From contig NC_079380.1 of the NCBI RefSeq assembly GCF_021018895.1, forward strand, positions 10,854,236 through 10,918,235: a stretch of 64,000 nt of DNA, in the 5' to 3' direction. Positions 55,149-64,000 of this stretch are shown piece by piece. This DNA is from Seriola aureovittata. Its lineage: Eukaryota; Chordata; Actinopteri; Carangiformes; Carangidae. Under the pieces are notes generated by a model, which saw only the letters and a program-made list of their open reading frames with translations, did not search any database and was not told the DNA's origin. The position numbers and the translations under genes were made by a program. Within the stretch, counting starts at the first letter, position 1, and each line of letters starts with the position of its first letter.

Positions 55149-58100
55149 CATTTTTTTCTAATCATTTATCAGAAACTATTCGACTACCAGGACTTATCCA
55201 GCTGCACGTTGACCTTGCTGTTGACCATGAAGTCCTCCTGCTCCTCCTCTGTACTCTGTAGTGTCTACTAATGATGCATATTCTACCTCCTGGCCTGACA
55301 CCGTTTTTTTTTTTGCATGTAAACTCGTACACACTTCCATGAACCCTGATGTGGGCCTACTACATGCTACAATAGATAAGACTGCGGTTGTAGTGGAGTC
55401 TTTCTGATGTCGACTTTATCAGAAAGGCCCCATGAATGGGCTGGCATAGTTTCACTGAAAGTGTAACAATAACACACCTATCACACTCCATTCGCTCGCT
55501 CGCTCTCTGCTGGGACGAGTGTGAAGGATAAACTGTCTGACTATCTCACAGAGATCAGGTTCCATACCACACCATCAAGCCTAAAAGAAAACCTCTCTGA
55601 ACAAGATAAAGCTTGCACTGTATATACATTTACAAAGGGTAGGAAAATGACTCCACAATAGCTGTACAAAGTCAATTTTCACAGTAAGACTAATTGCTTG
55701 TACAACGACAGCCAAACTCTGCAAAAATGTTTATTCAAGCTCTACAACACAAGCCACGTACAGTATATAAACTTTTTCTTCTCTCCCGCTGTGCCCATGC
55801 GCTTACCCAAGTTCTTACCACCCTGTAAACACTGACAGGAAGTGATTTCACTAAGTGGATCTATTTCATTCTGTGGAGGAGTCAAACTCACATATCCTCA
55901 GGGAACAGACCTCTGACTCCTTTGTGCAGTCAGCCAGGAGGCTCCTACTCCATGCTCTCTTTTTCTTTCTCTTTCTTCCTCGTGCTCCAGTCCACTTGTT
56001 TTCTCACTGGAAGGTCCAACTCAGTATGCAGCCCACAGAACAACACTGCTGGCTTCCCTCAGAGTGTTTCTGTGTTGCTGATTGAGAGCATGACAGGTGA
56101 AATGGGAAATACGACAAATTATTCCGCTGGAGAATTGTGTTTTCCCAGTGTTTAGGGCCCCCATTAGGATTGTAAGAGCTTGTGTATGTGTGTGTGTGTG
56201 TGTGTGTGTGGGAGGAGAAAAAGAGAGACAACTTATGGTTGCAATTTACAAGATGCTTTTTTTAGTCACTCTTAAATGTGGGAAATTGAATGTCAACGTC
56301 ACTGAGCCTGGGGCGTCTGTGGGAAGGCAAGGCTTGAGATCTGGGAAAGAGGGAAGTTTAGATCTCCTGGTGGAATTCTCTCACTTTCAACTAAGGGGGA
56401 GCTTTTGGTTTTTCGGGGGCCATAGGTTTGTTGAAAGTTAGGAATGCTTATTTACATTAGATTGATTCAGTCTGTCACAGTAAAGAGGGAGCCATACAGA
56501 GTTAATCTGCAGGAAACGGAACATGCAGCCCACACCACATGCAGTTCTCTGTAATGTGGGAATCTCGGACCACATGATGCTGTAAATTCTGGAAGAAGGC
56601 CTGGAACAGAACCACAGATTATAGTTTAACCAGGGGGTAAAAGTCGAAGACTTCGTGCATTTTGGTGCGATCTTGCTGTGTTTTTGTGTGCGAGTGTGAA
56701 AGAGAAAGAGAGGGAGAGAAGAGTGAGCGAGAAAGAAAATGAGACGGAGAGAGACCATGCATAGGCTTGTACATCTTAGCCTTTCTCGCCGGGTTCCCAG
56801 AGTCTGAGCCAGCTGGATGGTAACTGTCGAGTCTTTGCTACACAGCTGCCCTCCAAACTGATTAGAGAGAGCTGGCTCACTCCACCAGCAGCCATTGTGC
56901 CCTTCTCTCCAAATTGAACTTGGAAAATGTGAAAATACTTGAAAGATTACTTTGGTGCGGTCTTTGGCTGTCCATTGTATGTTGAGGATATCAGAAGTGG
57001 CCAGACAACCTGCCCCTTGACACACTGTGAGTGATTGCCATCTGTGAAATCAGAATACCACGAGTTTGTAAACAGAGGGGATTAATGTGAAAAATGACGC
57101 CAAGAGATTAGTTTTTTCCCCCAACTTACATATTCTTAAAATCCAACTTCAAAAGAATATAGTTGACAGATGTGACAGTTGACCAATGACATTGTTGAAA
57201 TGTATCTGTTGCGCGCATGGCTTTTTAAAAAAAAGTGGCTGAAACGCAATCTGCCCATCTGTACAGGGGCCAGAGCAGTCTGCTCTCGCCGGAACACAGC
57301 ACGATGAAAAAGAGCATCAAATCGGCGTGCTAATTCACAGTAAATCCTCTCAAAAGACTCCGTTCCTTCCTGTCACTCACACACAGACAAGGGTCACAAC
57401 CTCCAGAGTGTATAGCTACAGAAGTTTTAAAAACCAGAACGAAAACGTCACAGTCAAGCAGCAGGCCCCAAGCTGCAGCATAAGAAATAAGATACCCACA
57501 AAACGAACCTGCTGCAGAAAAAAACAGCACAAAAGGGGGGTTCAAAGAGACAGGCATACAGATGAGGAGTCTGAGAGGAATCATGTTGAGTAGGAAATGT
57601 GAGTTGGAACGATGTGGACGTCACACAGGCTTTGTTGTGGAGAGCAAACCTGGGTACAACTGGGCGGGAGCAGGTGGCGAGCGGATTCGGTTACCTGCAG
57701 CAGAAAGTAGTCATGATTTCAAAGTGCAGTTGGCTGAAATTGTCATTGCCACACGAAACAATATAAAGGACTCGGGTCTGGCGCAAACATCCAGGGTTCT
57801 TCCCCACAAATAAAATATTATGTTCCCAAGATTTGCACTCTAAGGATATTTTTAGATTGCTTGATTGACTGTTATATTATTAAGGAGGAACTTCTTTTTT
57901 CAATGTGAGGACAAAAACAAAAGCACGCATGAGAAACAATTAAAAAATATAAATCACATGCACATCAGAGACAACATATAATAAACACCTATATTGGAAA
58001 ATCAAATAAAGGAACTATTTCTTTTCACATTGCCCTAAAATCCTTTATTTTATGGCCACAGAATAAACACTGAGGGATGTATTACTTGCGTGGCAGGAAT

Positions 58101-61100
58101 CTAATTTTCAGGCTGATGCTCTGAGTCTTTCCATGACTTTGTCCAGCACTGCCACTATCAGTGTGCATGGTTGGTTTCAAGTTGGGCTAATCAGATTCAG
58201 TGTTGGTCAAGTTGTGTTATCTGGGCTGCCACGGTCCACCAGTCTGCCCATTCTGTGAGCTCTTAGTGGGAGTGCAGTTTCCATGCAGTCATGAACTATA
58301 AAGGGGAAGTCGTGTTGGCCTCCTGCAGCACTGTGGGAAAGTGCAGCTCTTGCGTCCTCTGCTTATTTGGACCAATCTGGTTATAAATGGACATTCACAA
58401 GCAGGCGGCCCTGTAAGGACAGCCCAGAGCCCTCCAGTCACATTGGCCTCTTTAATATTCCCTATCTCAAGAGACCAGTGTTCTGATGGAGAGGTGCTGG
58501 GGGCCATGCATTTTCCATTCAGCAGAGCAGAAAACATACACTTGTGTGTTTTGAGTGCGCGTTTAACCTGAAATGTATACAATTGCAATTTTGGCTGATT
58601 GTTTGAAACAATTAGTCTCCAGAGATTGTGTATGACATTTGATTTACTTTATGTTTTTCATTTGTCTTGTTCTTTTTCAAGTTGTCTGTCTTCCTCCTCT
58701 TTATGTTCAGCGTATAAAGAGAAAACGGAAGGCAATGATAGAAATATAATCAGATAAGGCTTATGACTTGTGAATGTTTTGACACAAGCTCTGCCTGTTG
58801 CACAGTCTCAAAGTACAACTCCATAAGACTGTTTTGAAACCAAGCATTCTTGTGCAAGTTGCATTCCTGGACCTACTAGATCACTAGAGACATATTCCAT
58901 ATCATTAGATTACAGGCCTGCTAAGGTCAGAGCACCCACAGAGGAGCTTCATTGTTATGTGTGGTGTCAGATCAGAGGCCAGTGGGAGGGGAAAGAGTGG
59001 GTTCTGGCCTGTGTTCCTGGCCGAGGTTCAGGCTGGACCCGCACAGCTGCACAGGCAGGGTCCTGCAGAATCCTGGGCCTGAGCTGAGCCCTGACAGGTG
59101 CTGCATTAAAACTGCCCCGAAACCGCTCTCTTTGGCTTAACGCTGATCCTCTCTTGCAGGCGCCCGCGGAACGGCCCTTTCTTTGGCATGCTGTTAAACC
59201 CAACGCCGATCTGTGACGAAAGCACAGGCCGGGATAACATCAGGCCTTGAGAGGGCCACTAAAAAGAGGAAAGACAGAAGCGAAACAAAGAATGAAAAAC
59301 GCTCGGAGGAAAACTGATACTGGAGTGAAGACACAGGGACAAGCTTTGATCTGAGGATCATCTTTACACCCTTTTCCTGCCTTATCTTTTGAATGACTGA
59401 CAGCGAACTCTCTCACCATGATTCACTTCATTCGGAAATCCCTATTGTCTCATCCGTTTTCTCTCTTGTTCACAGTCTCATTTAGTCAAACTCTGAGGTG
59501 AAACAACAAAGCAGCTTTGCAATTAGAAAAAACAAACAAACAAACAAAGTGCAATCCCCCAGTGTTCGAGAGAAGTTTTGTCTGTGTTCCTAGAATCCCT
59601 CAGTTGGATGTGGTAGCAGCAGCTGTCACTGTCGCTCTCTCTCCCCTGGCACAGAACTGCATTATACTTTTAATGGGTGATTAGTGTCAGATATCTGGCT
59701 GTTGCTGCCTGGGCCTCAACTGTGGGAAATAGTTGTGCTGGTTGCACCTGATCCAGGGCTCAGTTTAGAGTTTCCTCCTATCTAAAGAGGAAAACAGGGA
59801 TCCAGCACACACAAAACCCGACTTAGAAGATCGGCTCCGCAAAATGGTATTTCATTAAGATAAGCACGGCTCCGCCACTCAACTGTAGCCTCTCCAACTA
59901 TCACTAGGGCGAGGGGCATATTTTCATTATACAGTATCTCAGTTTGGCTTGTTTACTCTGTGAAACTGAAGAGGCCCACTGACAGTTATTGTCCGCATGC
60001 ATTAGGGTCAGGTAAGGTGAATTCTTAGGCCTGATTTCATAGTTGATGTTCCTGATGTACAAATACCTAGACCATCGAAAAAGTGAAATTAGACACTGAT
60101 TTGACTGTGGTCTGTTTGTAATGAGGAAAATGGAAAGAAACATTGGAACACAGTCCGTTTCTCGTTACATTTTATTATTTGTATTACCAGCATTGTTAAA
60201 CTGCGTCTGTTTCATTTAAAACTTGCGTCCCACTAAAGATGCAACAACAGGATCCAATTGTTTTCTTCTTCTTTTTTTTTTTTTTTTTTAAAGTTCAGTA
60301 TTTAGAGGGGATCACTGTCTAACAGAACAATAGCTCAAATATTCTGGTTCCACTTATCTACAATATCAAATTTACTGGACTTGGCTTTCTCCCTCTGTGT
60401 ATTTCGCAAGGATTTGCACACTCAGTCCCCCACTGTCTCCCCAGCAGCAGTGGGCTGAATCAATCACGGCTCTGAAAAAAAGCATTACCACCTAATCACC
60501 TGCATGTTGCACAATAGTCTCTTGCAGCTGTTCAGAGAACACTGGAGATGAACAGAAACCCAGACATGCACATTTGGTTGCACAAAGCAATGCCCATGCT
60601 TCTTCATGTCTCTCCATTTTCAAGCCACTTCTTTGTCTCTCTCCTTCACTGTCTGACTCCACTGGCACAGCAGCATGTGAATGATGCCCCTCACCACAGC
60701 TAAGAGCAGTGGGTAGACGGCAGTCTGTGTGACGGCTGTGGTGTCCTCTCTAAAGACAAAGGGAACTTGGCAGGCTGCTGGGCTGCGGCTGGATCAAACA
60801 GGCCTTGTTTATTGGACCTCTCCCTCTCTTTGCTCTGCGCTCATCAGCGGCTGTGTGTGAGACTGCAGCTTGAAGTGTCTGAGAGATCTGCTCACTCCTC
60901 GAAGACGGGAACCACTCAGACCACACACAGGGTCGCTTCAACCGCCACAAAAGGAGGACCAGAACAGAGGCTGACACACTCACTGTGCATATGCTCTCTT
61001 TATGACTTCTTCAAGTCACTCAGTTTGTATCTGTATTGATTTAAAACAGCCTTAAGAAAGAATTTCTCTCTCTCTCGCTTGACCTTTTCTTTGGTTTTAG

Positions 61101-64000
61101 CCTGTGGTGTTTTACAATCAAATTTCTCTCTCCCTCTCTCTCGCTCTCTCTCTCACTCAGCTCCCTCCACCAGCCCCCTGCCTTTCTTCCTTTCTGTCCT
61201 AATACTCACTTTGGAAACAATGTCCTGCTCCCAGTTTGTGTTTTCCCATGGTGCTAGCACTGGAATGTGTGCCTGTTAAAGGTGATATATATTTGCTTTC
61301 AGGCAGAGAGAGAGAAGGCCTTCATTACTGTGTGATACAGATAGAAGGGAAAAGTCGAGGTTGAACACACAGTTCCCAGAGACATTATTCAGCAGCCTTC
61401 ACACTGCATGCAGGGATGATATCTGAGATTCGTACAGTTAAGACCCCCAATGGTAAATCTTACATGGCAGGAGCAGGCAGAGTATAGTGTGCAAAAAGTG
61501 TGTGTGTGTTTTTTTTTTTAGAAAGTGAATGTGATAAGTGAGAGATAAGGATCAACTTGATAAGCTTGAGTGGAAGATGTGGATGGAAAATCACGTATGG
61601 ACAGGTTGCTGACTTATCCTTATATCTACCGTTGGGTTCCCAGAGACTTATTGGCACTCGAGGCCTGACACATGTACGGTGCGAAAGATTTGCGATCAAA
61701 GTTATGGTTTCAAGGAAAAGGAAGAAGAGGAAGTTAGGGCTTCTACCCTATCTGAGCCCCTTCCCTCTAAATGTTATGTGTTTGATTGACACAGTTCTTA
61801 TTTTCCCACATCCTCCTATCTCTGCCCTTGATTCCCACACTAAGCACTATCGGTGATGGGAAAGATCCAAAAACACAGGGACACCAAAACCTTCCAGGAT
61901 TCTTGTGGGGGGTACTATTCTGTCACACAGTTTAAAAAAGAAAGAATGAGAAAATGTCACACACACAAAAAAAAAAAAAAGAAACCAAACCAAATTCTGA
62001 CATGGTACATTCACTGTTTCCCTTGTTTTGAAAAGGTTTTACACTGAAATTGTAAATCAGCAAAAGGGCTTTAGATGACTTCATTTTGTGTCATTAATGC
62101 ATAGCAATACCTTTGCTTCAGTCTTCTCTATAAAACACTAGAGCCTGATGAATGTGTTTTTAGAATTTCAAAACTGGCAGAGTTTGTTGTTCTAAAGCCG
62201 AGTAATTATCTGCAAAGTATGGGAAATCTGGGATAAAGTAAATATTGGGTATATACCTTACAAAAATACAATCCCTCTTTCATATATATTTTTTTATTTT
62301 TTATATTGTAGCACAACTAATTCTAAAAGACTGTCTAAAGTAGTCAACAAAACTATAATCTATATAATATAGATATCTTATAGATATATATATCTATAAG
62401 GACTATAATCGTATGGGTATCCATATTGTTATTTCTTTCTGCAAAGTCAGAAACAAGTTGTATAGACTCACCCATTTGGATGAAGGAAATGACAAGAACA
62501 TTTGAGGCTCCTCCACAAGAATGTTGTAACACAACTGCAACCTTTTGAGAAATGGAAAAACCCAAATAGTGGATATTTGACTTGTGTTGTGCTTTTGGAA
62601 CCAGAGCACAATTGTTTGGTTTCACAAGACTCTGATTACACCACACTAGCTGTTTGTAGTAGTTTTATGGCATTTTTGGACCTCTGCTAGCCACATCTGT
62701 TGTTTTGGAGAAGGCTAAAATATAGCAGCTGCTAAATCACTGTATGTCGCACTGATGTAAAACTTCGCCAGTGAGGACGTCTAGATAATGCTCCGCTCCT
62801 TAGCCCTTATATGCTTTCCTGTTAGCACACACAGAGACCAGTTCTCGGGGCGATCTTTCTGCTGCTCATATTATGGAGAAATTACAAAATGGGGAAGAAG
62901 TTCTCACACAAGAAAATGATTTTCGTACATGCTCAACCAAGGCCACTGAGCACCCTTATCTCTCCCGCATTGATCCCAACCATGGAGAGCAGCTTTTCCC
63001 ACACAGAGTCCCCTCACGCAGCAGCATAAACAAATACACACAGCCTGCCATCTGCATGTGGAGCAGATCTAAAATGAGACACGCTGAGATCTCATTTACT
63101 GAGGCATCAGAGCTTCTGAAAGCTGCACTCTGTAACCTGGCTTTAACATGTCTGGTAAGGAAAGGAGTATAAAGAGAAAGTCTCATTAGGGTATGGGAGT
63201 AATAGCCAAGGGAGGATGTAGAGAGCTGGGCATGAGTGAAAGGTGGAAAACATTAGAATGTGCAGGGTGCCAGGCTGAGTCACTTAGGGCCATAAAGCCA
63301 ACCATTGGCCCACACAGAGCATGTGTTTCTGTCATCAGGAGGATTGTATGCCCTGGATGCCTGTCACTGAAGGAGTTCTTGTTGCTTTGAACATGCCAGC
63401 GTTCAGGCTGCAGCCCCCATCAGCACGGAGAGATGAAACACATTTTGGCCTTGTTAAAGCAGCGGTGAAGATCTGTGTGTGAGCCACATGTGTGAGGGAG
63501 AAGACCAAACATCCAAATAACTTGCAATCCAGAGTGTGCAACAGTGAACCCACCACCTGTTCAAAGGTTTCACTCACCTCAGTCAAGGTCAGACCTGTCC
63601 TCTCCAAGTATCACATTATTTCAATTCTGAAAACTGCACTTGGCCATGCTACAACCAATATAAACTTTAAGTCATACATTTCAATACACATTCCCAAAAG
63701 ATACCAAAAATAAACTGTAATTAGTCATACTTGTATGATTGCAAACAAGACTTGTACTTTTCATCCTGCATCATTTATTATCATTCACTAAATCCAGCTA
63801 TCCAGTCAACGCTCCTTTATCCAAGACATGACATGATGGAAAATATATTTTGTGAGGGCTGTGCTGAAAAGGAAATCCAGGCATTAGTCACTCGGGCCGC
63901 TTCAGTGCTGTCACAGGAGGGACTTTCTGACTTCAAGTAAATGAAAGGATTCCTAAGGACTTGCCACATTTTGCTCGCCTTTGATGTCTTTGTACTGAGT
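55149..64000. other. Intergenic, no gene recognised
   Basis: Contains short GT tracts (56183-56210), T-runs (60272-60290), CT-rich stretches (61066-61155) and a GC-richer patch at 58960-59240. A stop-free stretch of 195 codons on the minus strand at 56438-57025 has no recognisable domain. No RNA gene was identified by eye. Confidence 0.55.

Noticed and set aside
56438..57025. 195-codon open frame on the minus strand
   Set aside because: No domain, odd Cys/Trp-rich composition, no splice-site support; treated as chance.
1..64000. CRISPR arrays, bacterial insertion sequences, operons, phage or toxin systems
   Set aside because: None seen. All repeats are eukaryotic microsatellites or fish-type interspersed repeats, and the genes have spliceosomal introns.

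Overview
The window is vertebrate nuclear DNA, almost certainly from a teleost (probably percomorph-type) fish. Coding sequence is split into small GT-AG exons, dinucleotide microsatellites are dense, and several interspersed repeats are familiar from fish genomes. Two protein-coding genes can be supported, lying head to head: the 5' half of a fibrillar collagen on the minus strand (exons between 114 and 26415) and a complete retinol dehydrogenase on the plus strand (35855-41453). The collagen is called col5a3 (pro-alpha3(V) chain) and the dehydrogenase rdh8. COL5A3 and RDH8 are also neighbours on human 19p13.2, so synteny supports both names. The fish 'a' suffix is tentative.

Region 1-26.8 kb (minus strand): 24 collagen exons were placed by splice sites, phase and protein similarity, giving 760 codons from the start Met to inside the triple helix. 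In protein order they encode a signal peptide (a small first exon at 26331-26415), an N-terminal TSPN/laminin-G-like domain with four cysteines (exons 2-5), and a variable region. The variable region has a very basic Lys/Arg tract, a Thr/Pro-rich stretch and Tyr/Glu/Asp-rich segments (exons 6-8). Then come a short interrupted collagenous segment (exons 9-12), the non-helical linker (exons 13-14) and the first 62 uninterrupted Gly-X-Y triplets of the main helix (exons 14-24). The rest of the gene lies beyond the left edge. Intron 1 (9.1 kb) and intron 4 (4.9 kb) are large and could hold regulatory DNA.

Region 26.8-35.8 kb: a shared intergenic interval of about 9 kb between the two divergent genes. 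It holds simple repeats and no recognisable gene.

Region 35.8-42.2 kb (plus strand): rdh8, six exons, 317 residues, a short-chain dehydrogenase/reductase with cofactor, NNAG and Ser/Tyr/Lys catalytic motifs and a cysteine-rich tail. In photoreceptors this family reduces all-trans-retinal to all-trans-retinol.

Region 42.2-64 kb: about 22 kb without a recognisable gene. It contains an 18-copy AGAT array, a degenerate LINE/SINE-type repeat, a MITE-like 101-bp foldback, two inverted copies of a common teleost repeat, and an unusual near-perfect 40-bp-arm hairpin at 52913-53000. I saw no bacterial-style system, CRISPR array or undescribed gene cluster. The most noteworthy signals are that hairpin, the UG repeats abutting two 3' splice sites (collagen exon 7 and rdh8 exon 3), and the basic exon of the collagen variable region.
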